Source: JAGWAJ01 sp026707615 (GTDB lineage: Bacteria; Acidobacteriota; Vicinamibacteria; Vicinamibacterales; UBA8438). Taken from it: a stretch of DNA of 64,000 nucleotides. This document shows, piece by piece, positions 27,501 to 35,333 of this stretch (positions are counted from its first letter, which is position 1; each line of letters begins with the position of its first letter). A program made the position numbers and the translations under genes. The notes below the pieces were generated by a model. That model was not told the origin of the DNA and made no database searches. It saw only the letters and a list, made by a program, of their open reading frames with translations. The DNA is taken from the NCBI GenBank assembly GCA_965207595.1, contig CBDBMW010000012.1, positions 2,356,001-2,420,000 on the forward strand, in the 5' to 3' direction.

Positions 27501-27860
27501 GTCCGCTGGAACGCGACCTCCCGCCTCCGCACCGAGCTCACGGGCGTCTACAGCGCCTTCGACAACCCGATCGAGGGGACCGAGGTCTTCAACGTCAAGA
27601 TCTTCCGCGCCCGGACCACCTACCAGTTCACCGACCGGCTGCTGCTGCGCCACATCATGGAGCACAACACGCTGGCGGTCACGCTGGGCAACAACGTGCT
27701 GATGACGTACCGCATCAACGCCGGAACGGTGGCTCACCTGGGCTACGATGCCCGCTACCAGCAGGGCCGGCAGATCGACAGCCTGCTGTTCCCGACCGCG
27801 CAGCTGCTGCGCCAGAACCGCGCCGTCTTCGGCAAGATCTCGTATCTGTTCCGCTACTGA
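24570..27860 (+). CDS. DUF5916 outer-membrane protein with N-terminal TolB/FlgO-like domain
   Basis: A 1096-residue exported protein. A leader is followed by AGQA repeats, then a segment (VVVLPFANLGGQPEDDWLG, near residues 75-95) resembling the N-terminal domain of TolB/FlgO-like proteins. A Gly/Asn repeat and a proline-rich linker lead to a CBM9-like domain (REAPRIDGRLDDAVW, about residues 370-385). The rest is a DUF5916 beta-barrel-like region (YNPDFSQIESD, FYPEQRPFFLEG, many alternating strands) ending in aromatic KISYLFRY, as in outer-membrane proteins. The role is probably surface binding or uptake of an organic ligand. The start is uncertain because no Shine-Dalgarno is visible. Confidence 0.83.
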   Translation: MSNPATRARPGGRSIRLAAALGAVALACGPPPAAAGQALPSPAGQAATSPAGQAARSPAGQAAPFLAGQAAPSPTVVVLPFANLGGQPEDDWLGAGIAETVATDLRTAGATVIVSETGRSGPSGNGPGNGGSGNGGPGNGGSGNGESGNGESDADGRTRGWSGFDGYSALGADWVVEGGHQRSGDRLRLTARIVAVETGGIAYSAHVDGTRYDVFEAQDAIAEALVERLVPSVPAAAAVGGRAAGGTFDGRTRPEVPRFSPVAPPLVPEGPERVAPGAGVAPSRPLGPADGVTGTLALADAPSPAGASLLADASRPGEGPPPTRSDPPAASGAGAQPAGDRRAGRGRPRPGGFATVPLAARPTTVIVRTREAPRIDGRLDDAVWRNATHLTEFVQIAPVEGAPGSERTEVWMAYDDDNLYFAFYAHYSDPGMIRVFRADRDEIRGDDRISVLFDTFLDQQRAYQFSVNGYGVQGDSIVNATGRMSSSSRSMSMSSGSSSGTGSRSGGGGMSSMSSSGAFGIFGDDSWNALFETGGVVVSDGWTAEMAIPFKSLRYPARPGGAPHRWGFQITRIIRGKSEAQSWAPISRSVAGQMTQFGVLEGLADLSQSRNIEILPELTGVQFGSLDTGTGGYDERDPDGELGVGVKYGITPNLTADFTYNPDFSQIESDRPQVETNQRFALFYPEQRPFFLEGQDIFETATPVTLVHTRTIVDPRLGAKLTGKVGNATLGVVVADDEAAGRLDDRSDPMYGASAQSFIGRARYDLYAESYLGGIATAREFGDTYNRIAGVDGRFRLSRTKRVNFLAIASETRDDVDGALAGEVFEADFTSQGRNLGYGVAHSRIAPGFRTATGFVPRVDVQQTSAHLSYRWWPEATILSWGPTLSYLRLYDFAGVLQDEQVQGMASIQLRNNVNFFGTVSRTLERYEEIDFQKNGYGFFGVISARVLSVVGGINWGDGVFYSASPFLGRSTTGNFLVRWNATSRLRTELTGVYSAFDNPIEGTEVFNVKIFRARTTYQFTDRLLLRHIMEHNTLAVTLGNNVLMTYRINAGTVAHLGYDARYQQGRQIDSLLFPTAQLLRQNRAVFGKISYLFRY
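24690..24785 (+). repeat. Four 24-bp tandem repeats in the DUF5916 gene
   Basis: Units at 24690-24713 and 24714-24737 are near-identical (TCCCCGGCGGGGCAGGCAGC plus four variable bases); the third and fourth are diverged. They encode SPAGQAA-type repeats just after the leader. A second, shorter GNGGSGNGGP repeat follows at about 24940-25026. Confidence 0.85.
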
Positions 27861-27941
27861 GCCACCGCCAACCGTCAGGGTTCCGAAGGCCCGTAGCGCC
27901 CGTCGGGTGCGCGGGGACATCGGATTCGAAGGAGGGACGAG

Positions 27942-28472
27942 ATGGATGCTGCGAATCTCCCCGCCGGGCGTCCCCCGGAGGCCGAGCGGCGGCGCTTCCT
28001 GAAGCACGCCGCCCGCGCCGGGGCCGCCCTGGCCGCCACCGGGCTGGGCCACGGGGTCGGCCGCGCGCAGGCGTCACCGGCCATCGTGCGCTTCGATCAC
28101 GTGGCGGTCCCGATGCGGAACACCGCCGCGATGGTGGCCTTCTACCGCGATCTGGGCTTCGACGTGATGGAGGGGGATCGGATCTGCTCCGTCCATTTCG
28201 GCGACAACAAGATCAACTTCCACCGGCCGCAAATCTGGGAGAGCGGGCAGTTCACGCTCCGGGCGCCGGCCGCGGTCCCCCCCTGCGGCGACTTCTGCTT
28301 CGTCTGGGGCCGGAGCGCGGCCGAGCTGGAGGAGACGCTCGCGCGGGTCGGCGCGGAGGTCATCGAGGGCCCGTCGCCCCGGCAGGGCGGCCGCAGCGGC
28401 GGCGTCGACACGGGGACGAGCCGCTACATCCGGGACCCCGACGGCAACCTCCTGGAGTTCATCATCTACTGA
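27942..28472 (+). CDS. Tat-exported VOC/glyoxalase-family protein
   Basis: 176 residues. The N-terminus has a twin-arginine motif RRRFLK followed by a hydrophobic stretch ending GVGRAQA near residue 46. The rest is a VOC-superfamily domain (FDHVAVPMRNTAAMVAFYRD and a C-terminal RYIRDPDGNLLEFIIY, supplying metal-site His and Glu candidates). VOC proteins are usually cytoplasmic, so Tat export of a folded metalloprotein is notable. The nucleoside hydrolase gene starts 18 bp downstream, suggesting co-transcription. Confidence 0.85.
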   Translation: MDAANLPAGRPPEAERRRFLKHAARAGAALAATGLGHGVGRAQASPAIVRFDHVAVPMRNTAAMVAFYRDLGFDVMEGDRICSVHFGDNKINFHRPQIWESGQFTLRAPAAVPPCGDFCFVWGRSAAELEETLARVGAEVIEGPSPRQGGRSGGVDTGTSRYIRDPDGNLLEFIIY

Positions 28473-28490
28473 AGACCGCAGGCTCCCGAC

Positions 28491-29468
28491 GTGCACCGCA
28501 TCGTCTTCGACACCGACTCGGCGGTCTTCAACGACGACGCGGCGGCGCTGGCGATGCTGCTCGGGCGCCCCGATCGGGTGGAGATCCTGGGCGTCACCGT
28601 GGTCGCCGGCAACCACACGGTGCCGCAGGGGGCCGAGCACATGCTCCACCTGCTGGAGCTGGTCGGCGCCGCCCGCGACGTTCCCCTCTACCTGGGCGCG
28701 CGGGCTCCCCTCGTCAACGCGCCGGAGCGGGCGGCCCGCCAGGAGGCACGCTGGGGGCCGATCTCGTTCAAGGGCGCCTTCGACGAGGGGCCCGAGGTGC
28801 AGCCGCCGCACGGGGGGCGCCTCGCCGCCGTGCGTCCCCGCCCGACCGACGCGGTGTCCTACCTCGTCGACACCGTCGCCCGCCACCCGGGCGAGATCAC
28901 GCTGGTGGCCGTCGGGCCGATGACGAACGTGGCGCTCGCCCTGCGCCGCGATCCGGACTTCGCCGGGCGCCTGCGGAGTCTCGTCTTCATGGGCGGCAAC
29001 GCCCGCGTGCCCGGCAACGTCACCCCGGCCGCCGAGTTCAACTTCTGGTTCGATCCCGAGGCGGCCGCCGAGGTCCTCGGCGCCGGCATCCCCGGCGTCG
29101 TGATGTTCGGTCTGGACATCACCAACCACGCTCCGCTGCACCGGCCGCTCTTCGAGCGCATCGTCGCCGCCGACACGCCGCTGACGCGGCTGATGCGGCA
29201 CGACATGGGTCCGGCCTTCGCGGGCGGGCCCGGGGCGACGCAGTACGTCTGGGACTGCATCACCGCGGCGTGGCTCATCGACCCGCCGGTGGTGACGCGC
29301 TCGGAGCGGCTGCCGATTCGGGTGGAGACGACGTTCGGGCCGTCGTACGGCGGCTCGTCCGTCGATCCGGAGGGATCGGTCGTCGAGGTGATGACGGATC
29401 TGGATCTCGAGCGGTTCTACGCGCTGTACGCCGACCTCATCACACGCCCGCTCGGGCCGGAACGGTAG
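28491..29468 (+). CDS. Inosine-uridine preferring nucleoside hydrolase family protein
   Basis: 325 residues starting at GTG. The N-terminal calcium site usually reads DTDPGxDDxxA; here it is DTDSAVFNDDAAA, with the same acidic residues but two extra residues between them. Later blocks match the family: GVTVVAGNHTV, AVGPMTNVALALR, FMGGNARV and FNFWFDPEAA. It should hydrolyse the N-glycosidic bond of a nucleoside or related riboside. No leader is visible, so it is probably cytoplasmic. Confidence 0.88.
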   Translation: MHRIVFDTDSAVFNDDAAALAMLLGRPDRVEILGVTVVAGNHTVPQGAEHMLHLLELVGAARDVPLYLGARAPLVNAPERAARQEARWGPISFKGAFDEGPEVQPPHGGRLAAVRPRPTDAVSYLVDTVARHPGEITLVAVGPMTNVALALRRDPDFAGRLRSLVFMGGNARVPGNVTPAAEFNFWFDPEAAAEVLGAGIPGVVMFGLDITNHAPLHRPLFERIVAADTPLTRLMRHDMGPAFAGGPGATQYVWDCITAAWLIDPPVVTRSERLPIRVETTFGPSYGGSSVDPEGSVVEVMTDLDLERFYALYADLITRPLGPER

Positions 29469-29469
29469 G

Positions 29470-29488
29470 GGGCTCTCAACCCGAGCCC
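29470..29488. terminator. Hairpin between convergent genes
   Basis: GGGCTC (29470-29475) pairs with GAGCCC (29483-29488) over a 7-base loop, spanning the stop of the small membrane protein and 1 bp after the hydrolase stop. It may terminate both transcripts. Confidence 0.45.
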
Positions 29489-29697
29489 GGCACGACGAGC
29501 TGCAGCCCGATCGCGATCAGGCTGATCACGAACGCCACCGCCAGGGCGGCGATGATCGTCTTGATGGTGAGATCGGCCGCCCTCGGCGTCAGCGACTGGG
29601 CCACCCCCGCCACCAGCGCCCCGGCCACCCCGAGGATCGAGACACCCAGGAACGCAAAGAAAACGACCGCTATCACGAGCGTCGTCGTCTCGCCCAC
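29476..29697 (-). CDS. Small two-helix membrane protein
   Basis: 73 residues with two hydrophobic helices (LVIAVVFFAFLGVSILGVAG near 7-27 and IIAALAVAFVISLIAIGLQL near 48-67). The GTG start has an excellent AGGAGG eight bases upstream, so it is certainly translated. Its function is unknown. It lies 72 bp after the histidine kinase gene on the same strand. Confidence 0.78.
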   Translation of the reverse strand: MGETTTLVIAVVFFAFLGVSILGVAGALVAGVAQSLTPRAADLTIKTIIAALAVAFVISLIAIGLQLVVPGSG

Positions 29698-29769
29698 GTC
29701 ACACCTCCTGCTCCGCCGGCCGCCACGGCGGCGCTTCGCATCGAGGGGGACTGTAACACGCGCGCCCGG

Positions 29770-32319
29770 TCACCCGCGCACCGGCCGCCCGGGGCGGACC
29801 GCCTCCTGCGGCAGCCGGAGCCTGACCCGCATCGTCGTGCCCCGACCTACGCCCTCGCTCAGCGGTTCGATCGTCCCGCCCGATCCGACCACGAAGTTGG
29901 CGGCCGAATGGAGCCCGAGCCCCGTGCCGGACGCCTTCGTCGTGTAGCCGGCGGTGAAGATCTCCCGCATGGACTCCGGGGCGACGCCGATGCCGTTGTC
30001 CGTTACGTCGAGCGCGACGTGATCCGCCTCCGACCAGGCCGCGATGCGAATCCGAGGTCCGGGCACGAGTTCGCGACCCGTGCTCGCGAGGGCGTCGATG
30101 GCCTCCATCGCGTTCTTGACCAGGTTGACCAGCATCTGATGGAATTGGCTCTCCTGCACCAGGATCTGGCTCGGCGCGCGCGCGCAGTCCACCTCGACCG
30201 CGATGGCCCTCCTGTCCAGCGAGTCCCGCAGCGTCTTGACGGCGTCCGCGATCGCCTCGCGCAGGTCGATCGTCTTGCGCCAGACCCGGGCGGTCGTGAA
30301 CGACTCCTGGTTGCGAATGATGTCCACGATGTGCCGCACGCGATCGGCCACGCGTCGCGCCGTCCCGTTCAGCGACTCGTTGCGCCTCTGGAGATCCGCG
30401 ACCAGCGCCAGCAGGAACGGCCGCACCTGCCGCCCCTGGGGATCGCTCCGCAGCCAGTCGATCCAGTCGCCTTCGTGCTCCGCCACCGAATCCGCCAGGG
30501 CGCAGAAACGGCACAGCACCTCGTCGTCCCCGAGCTGCTCGACGAGGGTGTCCGCGCCGACGGCGACGCTGTTGATGGCGTTGCCGATGTTGTGCAGCAC
30601 GGTATCGATGATCTCGGTGCGCCCGTGCGCGAACGCCTGCAGCAGGGCTTCCCGCGCGTGGACCCGCTGCGTGACGTCGCGGAACGTGACGACAGCTCCG
30701 GTCAGGCCGCCGTCCGCGTCGCGCATCGGTCCCGCGCTGGCGCTGATGTGGAGGCCCTCCGAATCGGGCGCCGCGCGCAGGAACATCTCCATGCTGGTCG
30801 TCGACTCCCCCCGCAGGGCGCGGCACAGGGGCGTCTCGTCCCGCGGCACCGGCGTCGCCTTGTCCCTGAAGAACGCGCCGTCGAAGACGGAGGCCGCGTC
30901 GTCGCCGCGGGCGAGCGGTCTTCCGAGGAGCGCCTCGGCGCTCCGGTTGACCAGGGTCAGCGTGCCGTCGCGGTCGGTGGCGACCACGCCGTCGCTGATG
31001 CTCTGGAAGACCGTCTCCCGGAACCGGTTCTGCTGTTGCAGGTCGGTCACGGCCTGCTGCAGGCTCTGCTCGGCCTTCTTGAGCGGCGTGGAATCGCGGA
31101 ACACGGCGACGGCGCCCCGCAGGCGGCCGAGCTCGTCCCGGAGCGGCGTGGCGTGGAAGCTCATGTAGACGTCCGGACCGGGCAGGTACAGGTCCATCTC
31201 GTTCGTCGATTCGCCGCGCAGCGCCGCCACGAGCGGATACTCCTCGCGCGCGAGGGGAGTCACCGTGTCGGCGTGGTACAGGTAGTCGTCCCGGTTCCAG
31301 TCCCGGAAGTCCGGAACGACGTCCGGCACCCCCAGGATGCGCCTCGCGCTCGGGTTGAAGACGACGACGCTCCGGTCGGCGCCGACGACCACGACGCCCT
31401 CCGCCATGCTGTCGAACACGGTCTCCATGAGATCGACCTGGTTCTGGAGCCGGGTATCGGTCTCTTCGAGTCGGGCCTCCGTTCGCTTCTCGGCGGTGAC
31501 GTCGCGGAAGACGAGGACGCTGCCTTCCAGGCGGCCCTCGGGGTCGCGGATGGGTCGGGTGGAGATGGAGAGGTGGGTGCCTGCGCCCGACTGGCGATCC
31601 CGCACGAACAGGCGGCGGCCGTCAGTGGCTGACCCGTCCAGGGCGCGCCGTATCGGAAGGTCGGCGTCGGCGACGGGCGTGGCCTCGTCGGACTCCAGGA
31701 CCTCCAGTGTCTCCGACCAAAGGTAGGGATCTCCGTCCGGGTCGTAGTTGAACGTGGAGAACGCGGCTCGATTGATCAACCGGAACTTCCCGTCCCTGCC
31801 GGCCAGCACCACGCCCTCGGTCATGTTGTCGAGCGCGGTGTGCGCAAGCGCGTGCCGGTCCTGCAGCTCGGCGAGCTTCCGTTCCAGCGCGGAGATCGTC
31901 CGCGCGCTCTCCTCCCGGGCATCCCGTTCGCGCGCGTGGTTGGCCAGCACCGAGTCGATGCTCAGGCGCAGTTGACCGTCGTTCGCCGGCTTCAGGACGC
32001 AGGCGTACGGGAAGCTCTCCGGCCCCGCCGGCAGCAGTTCCTCGCCCGCGGCGCCGACCAGGTGCACGGAAGGAACGGCCAGGGCGCTCGCGCTCCGGCC
32101 GGGGTCGACGCTGCCGGCGGCCCGGTCGACGTCGATCAACGCGAGATCCGGACGCAGCTCCGTGGCTCGCTCGACGGCGGCCTGCACGGACGGGACGGCG
32201 GCGCACACGCGGTGCCCCCACTTCCGCAGGCGAGCGGTGAGGCCGGGGACCTCGCCGGGATCCACCCCGACCATGAGGATTCGCGCGCTCGACGTGTTCG
32301 AATCCGACGCTGTTTCCAT
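29770..32319 (-). CDS. Multi-PAS sensor histidine kinase with N-terminal receiver-like domain
   Basis: 849 residues, cytoplasmic (no membrane segment). Residues 13-130 resemble a receiver fold (RILMVGVDPGEV, LALIDVD). A coiled coil leads into three PAS domains (about 160-275, 295-410 and 430-550), each with the xALxGES-type and VFRDxT ends. The phospho-acceptor region is LHNIGNAINSV (His576), followed by the ATPase boxes NLVKNAMEAID, DNGIGV and GTGLGLHS. The HNIGN variant is typical of a kinase subgroup that often feeds a remote regulator; no response regulator is next to it. Confidence 0.9.
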   Translation of the reverse strand: METASDSNTSSARILMVGVDPGEVPGLTARLRKWGHRVCAAVPSVQAAVERATELRPDLALIDVDRAAGSVDPGRSASALAVPSVHLVGAAGEELLPAGPESFPYACVLKPANDGQLRLSIDSVLANHARERDAREESARTISALERKLAELQDRHALAHTALDNMTEGVVLAGRDGKFRLINRAAFSTFNYDPDGDPYLWSETLEVLESDEATPVADADLPIRRALDGSATDGRRLFVRDRQSGAGTHLSISTRPIRDPEGRLEGSVLVFRDVTAEKRTEARLEETDTRLQNQVDLMETVFDSMAEGVVVVGADRSVVVFNPSARRILGVPDVVPDFRDWNRDDYLYHADTVTPLAREEYPLVAALRGESTNEMDLYLPGPDVYMSFHATPLRDELGRLRGAVAVFRDSTPLKKAEQSLQQAVTDLQQQNRFRETVFQSISDGVVATDRDGTLTLVNRSAEALLGRPLARGDDAASVFDGAFFRDKATPVPRDETPLCRALRGESTTSMEMFLRAAPDSEGLHISASAGPMRDADGGLTGAVVTFRDVTQRVHAREALLQAFAHGRTEIIDTVLHNIGNAINSVAVGADTLVEQLGDDEVLCRFCALADSVAEHEGDWIDWLRSDPQGRQVRPFLLALVADLQRRNESLNGTARRVADRVRHIVDIIRNQESFTTARVWRKTIDLREAIADAVKTLRDSLDRRAIAVEVDCARAPSQILVQESQFHQMLVNLVKNAMEAIDALASTGRELVPGPRIRIAAWSEADHVALDVTDNGIGVAPESMREIFTAGYTTKASGTGLGLHSAANFVVGSGGTIEPLSEGVGRGTTMRVRLRLPQEAVRPGRPVRG

Positions 32320-32393
32320 CAGGTGATTCTGCCACCGGAAAGCCCCGTCCGGGGCGTCCGGGGGCGCGCGACGCACGGGTCCACGGCCGGCGT

Positions 32394-33260
32394 TTACCCG
32401 AGCAGGTCGCGCAGAGCGGGCTCGATCTCCGGGAAGCGGAACGAGAAGCCGCCGGCGAGGGCGCGGGTCGGCGTCACGTGCTGCCCCTCGGTCAGCAGCA
32501 CCGACACCTCGCCGAGGGCGATGCGCAGCACGAAGCCGGGGACGGGGAAGATCGCCGGCCGCCGGAGCACCCGGCCGAGGGCCTTCGACAGCTCGCGGTT
32601 GGTGACCGGCGTGGGGGCGGTGCCGTTGTAGAACCCGCTCGCGTCCTCGTTGTCGAGCAGCCACTCGAACATGCGCAGCAGATCCTCCATGTGGATCCAC
32701 GACACCCACTGTCGGCCGCTCGCCACCGGGCCTCCTACGCCGAGGCGGAACGGCAGGAGCATCTTCTGGAGCGCGCCTCCGCCGCGCCCCTGCACGACCC
32801 CGATCCGCACGGTGGCGGTGCGGACGCCCGCGTCGATCGCCGGCTGCCGGGCCGCCTCCCACTCGGCGCAGACCCGCCCGAGAAAGTCGTCCGCGGGCTC
32901 GTCGTCCACGGTGTAGCGCCGGTCCGCGTCGGGGGCGTAGTAGCCGATCGCGGACGCGGTGAGGAAGGCGCGCGGCTTCGCTTCGGCGACCGCCGCCGCG
33001 AGCTGGCGCGTCGTGTCCACGCGGCTCGTCCGCAGGCGCTCCTTCTGGCGCGTCGTCCACCGGCGCCCCAGCAGCGGCTCGCCCGCGAGATGAATGACCG
33101 CTTCGCTCTCCCCGACCGCCGCGCGCAACGCCTCGGGCTCCCACGTGACGTCGCCGCCGGCGCCGCGGCTGACGACGCGGACGGCATGGCCCGCCTCCTC
33201 GAGACGGGTCCTGAGCCGGGAGCCGATGAAGCCCGTTCCGCCGGTGAGCAGTATCTTCAT
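32394..33260 (-). CDS. TIGR01777-family NAD-dependent epimerase/dehydratase-like protein
   Basis: 288 residues with the GGTGFIGSRL nucleotide-binding motif at residues 6-15, then VIHLAGEPLLGRRWTTRQK, TASAIGYYAP, SWIHMEDLL and NGTAPTPVTN, all diagnostic of TIGR01777 (YfcH/SDR39U1) proteins. The catalytic role is poorly defined; redox or isomerisation of a small molecule is assumed. Its ATG overlaps the stop of the GbsR-like regulator (ATGA), so the two form a coupled operon. Confidence 0.9.
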   Translation of the reverse strand: MKILLTGGTGFIGSRLRTRLEEAGHAVRVVSRGAGGDVTWEPEALRAAVGESEAVIHLAGEPLLGRRWTTRQKERLRTSRVDTTRQLAAAVAEAKPRAFLTASAIGYYAPDADRRYTVDDEPADDFLGRVCAEWEAARQPAIDAGVRTATVRIGVVQGRGGGALQKMLLPFRLGVGGPVASGRQWVSWIHMEDLLRMFEWLLDNEDASGFYNGTAPTPVTNRELSKALGRVLRRPAIFPVPGFVLRIALGEVSVLLTEGQHVTPTRALAGGFSFRFPEIEPALRDLLG

Positions 33261-33877
33261 GGTGTCTTCCTGCGTGATGCCGTCGCCTCGCCGTTCGCCT
33301 TCCCGCGTCTGCGGGTCCCGGCGCGGGCGGCGGCGGTGAGCGTCCGGAGCCCGAGTCCACTGAGCATGCCGCCGTCCAGGAAGCGTCGCGCCATGGCGTC
33401 GGCCATCCCGACGCACGCCTCGATGGACTCGAGACGTTCCCGAAGCACGGCCGCGTCGTCGGACGAGGCGGACTCCAGGCGCGGGATCCAGGCCCGGACC
33501 CCGGCCAGGATCGGGTCCCATTCGCGGCGCTTCCGCGTCTCGACGATGCTCCGGACGACGGAGGCGAGGTCGTCCTGGACGGCGTGACGCACGCGCCGCT
33601 GGCCCGGGTCCTGGACCGCGACGACCAGGCCCCAGTCGCGCAGCTCCTTGCACGCCATGCTGACTGCACCGCGGCTCATGGTGAGTCCGGCCATGATCTC
33701 GTCGCTCCCGGCGCCGCGCGGACAGCCGAGCAGCCAGCCGTAGACGCGCGCCGTGCCGGCGGGGATTCCCCAGAACTGGCCGAGCCGGGACCAGAGCTGC
33801 ACCAGCTCGGCCCGCACCTCTGCGGTGGGGTCCGCGTATCCCGCCTGCCGGTCCGGTCGAGTCTCGAGCCGGGTCAT
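33257..33877 (-). CDS. GbsR/MarR-like transcriptional regulator
   Basis: 206 residues with a winged-helix domain in the first 110 residues: LGQFWGIPAGTARVYGWLLGCPRG and DEIMAGLTMSRGAVSMACKELRDWGLV match GbsR-type MarR relatives. A helical C-terminal half and a basic tail follow. GGGGAGG lies 5-11 bases upstream of the ATG. It is translationally coupled to the epimerase gene and has a clear promoter with an inverted repeat, suggesting autoregulation. Confidence 0.85.
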   Translation of the reverse strand: MTRLETRPDRQAGYADPTAEVRAELVQLWSRLGQFWGIPAGTARVYGWLLGCPRGAGSDEIMAGLTMSRGAVSMACKELRDWGLVVAVQDPGQRRVRHAVQDDLASVVRSIVETRKRREWDPILAGVRAWIPRLESASSDDAAVLRERLESIEACVGMADAMARRFLDGGMLSGLGLRTLTAAARAGTRRRGKANGEATASRRKTP

Positions 33878-33892
33878 GCGTGCCTCCCCAGC

Positions 33893-33929
33893 ATTATCTG
33901 CACAGTGAATCCGGTAATGTCAATACATT
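33893..33929 (-). promoter_or_regulatory. Promoter and operator of the GbsR-like operon
   Basis: On the minus strand TTGACA (33923-33918, a perfect -35) and GATAAT (33898-33893, 5 of 6) are 19 bp apart. An inverted repeat AATGT-N4-ACATT (33916-33929) overlaps the -35 and would be a natural site for repression by the regulator it drives. The region is strikingly AT-rich for this genome. Confidence 0.62.
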
Positions 33930-34045
33930 CTGAAAATACAGGCGCCGACCCTGCCCGCCGTGGTCGGGCGGGCCCCGTCGCGCGACGTGGGCGCCGCGCG
34001 CGATCCGCGGCCCTGCCGACGGGCTGCCCGCGGGTGGCGTCGGAT
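33930..34045. other. Intergenic region between the GbsR-like operon and the duplication
   Basis: Part of a 317-bp gap between divergent genes. Apart from the promoter on its left and the 76-bp duplication on its right it holds no recognisable feature. Confidence 0.4.
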
Positions 34046-34197
34046 AGGATGAGGCCCGGACGTGTCTCCGGAGCCGGCGGCACGCCTGGTTCCGAGAGCT
34101 CCGGAGGGAAGGTGAGCCGTCAGGATGCGGCCCGGACGTGTCTCCGGAACCGGCGGCACGCCTGGTTCCGAGAGCTCGAGAGGGAAGGTGAACCGTG
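34046..34197 (+). repeat. 76-bp tandem duplication carrying a ribosome-binding site
   Basis: Copy 1 (34046-34121) and copy 2 (34122-34197) begin AGGATGMGGCCCGGACGTGT and differ at only a handful of positions. Each holds a GAGGGAAGG-type Shine-Dalgarno near its end. Copy 2 ends in the GTG start codon of the NHL gene, whereas copy 1 has GTC at the same place, so only the downstream copy can start translation. Confidence 0.9.
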
Positions 34198-35178
34198 AGA
34201 AACAGGTGTCGAGCGGTGAGTGGGTCGATCCTGATCGCAGGGGTCCTGGCAGCTGTTCCTGCTGCCGCCCAGACCTACGAGGAAGTCCCCGCATGGCCGC
34301 AGCCGGCGACCTCCGCTGCGGGGACGCCGGCCCCCTGGAACCTGGGCCAGATCGTCGCCGTGGCCACCGGCGCCGACGGCTCCGTCTACGTGCTGCACCG
34401 CGGGGCGCTGCCGATCGTCGTGTTCGCCCCGGACGGCGCGTTCGTCCGCGCGTGGGGCGAGGGGCTCTTCACCAACGCGCGGGTCGGCGGCGTGCCGGCG
34501 GACGCCCGCGCGCCCGGGGCGTCGGGCTACACCGCGACCTACGGGCCGGCGGGCTGCTACGCGTGCGGGGCGCACGCCATCCGGGTCGATCCCGACGGCA
34601 ACGTCTGGGTGGTCGACGCCCCCGGGCACGTCCTCTACAAGCTGAGCCCCGAGGGTGAGACGCTGATGCAGCTCGGCACGAACGGCGTCGCCGGCGCGGG
34701 CCGCGACACCTTCAACCTGCCGACCGACGTCGCCTTCGGCCCCGGTGGCGACATCTATGTGAGCGACGGCTACGGAAATACCCGCATCGTGCGCTTCTCC
34801 TCCGACGGCGAGTACGTCGCGGAGTGGGGTACCCGCGGGACGGGGCCGGGCGAGTTCGGCCTGCCGCACGGCATCGCGGTGGCGGGGGACGGGCGGGTCT
34901 ACGCCGTCGACCGGGACAACCGACGCGTGCAGGTGTTCGACGCCGACGGCACCTTCCTCGACGAGTGGACGGACCTGACCGGCGTGCAGGCGCTCATCGT
35001 GACCCGGGAGCAGCAGATCTGGGCCGGCGCCGCGCTGCGGGATCTCGACGGCACGATCCGGGCCGAGCTGCCGGGCGGCGGCGGCGGACATGGCATGACG
35101 GTCGGGCACGACGGGGCCGTGTATGTCGCGCAGCTCAGCGGGCGCGTCCAGAAGTTCGTCCCCTCGCCGGGGGAATGA
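34195..35178 (+). CDS. Secreted NHL-repeat beta-propeller protein
   Basis: 327 residues with a signal peptide ending AAAQ near residue 26. Repeats such as AIRVDPDGNVWVVDA, DVAFGPGGDIYVSDGYGNTRIVRFS and GIAVAGDGRVYAVDRDNRRVQVF are NHL blades, so a six-bladed propeller is likely, related to peptidyl-glycine alpha-amidating lyase-like proteins. Two cysteines (CYACGAH) lie near residue 121. The start is GTG 34195 with AGAGGGAAGG upstream. The role is probably ligand binding or a lyase-like reaction in the periplasm. Confidence 0.87.
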   Translation: MRNRCRAVSGSILIAGVLAAVPAAAQTYEEVPAWPQPATSAAGTPAPWNLGQIVAVATGADGSVYVLHRGALPIVVFAPDGAFVRAWGEGLFTNARVGGVPADARAPGASGYTATYGPAGCYACGAHAIRVDPDGNVWVVDAPGHVLYKLSPEGETLMQLGTNGVAGAGRDTFNLPTDVAFGPGGDIYVSDGYGNTRIVRFSSDGEYVAEWGTRGTGPGEFGLPHGIAVAGDGRVYAVDRDNRRVQVFDADGTFLDEWTDLTGVQALIVTREQQIWAGAALRDLDGTIRAELPGGGGGHGMTVGHDGAVYVAQLSGRVQKFVPSPGE

Positions 35179-35286
35179 GCGCGGGGCCGGCCGCGCGGCC
35201 CCGGGGGGCAGGACGGGGCGGGAGAAGATGTGCCGCCGGGCAGGCGCCGTCGCATCAAGGACCGGACGCTTGCCGGGGGGCTGCGT

Positions 35287-35292
35287 TATAGT
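35287..35292 (+). promoter_or_regulatory. Possible -10 element before the dienelactone hydrolase gene
   Basis: TATAGT lies 41 bp before the ATG at 35334, leaving room for a short leader with AGGGAG. No good -35 is seen at the expected distance. Confidence 0.28.
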
Positions 35293-35333
35293 CGGGTCCG
35301 GACGGCGAACCTCGGGAACCAGGGAGTGAATCG

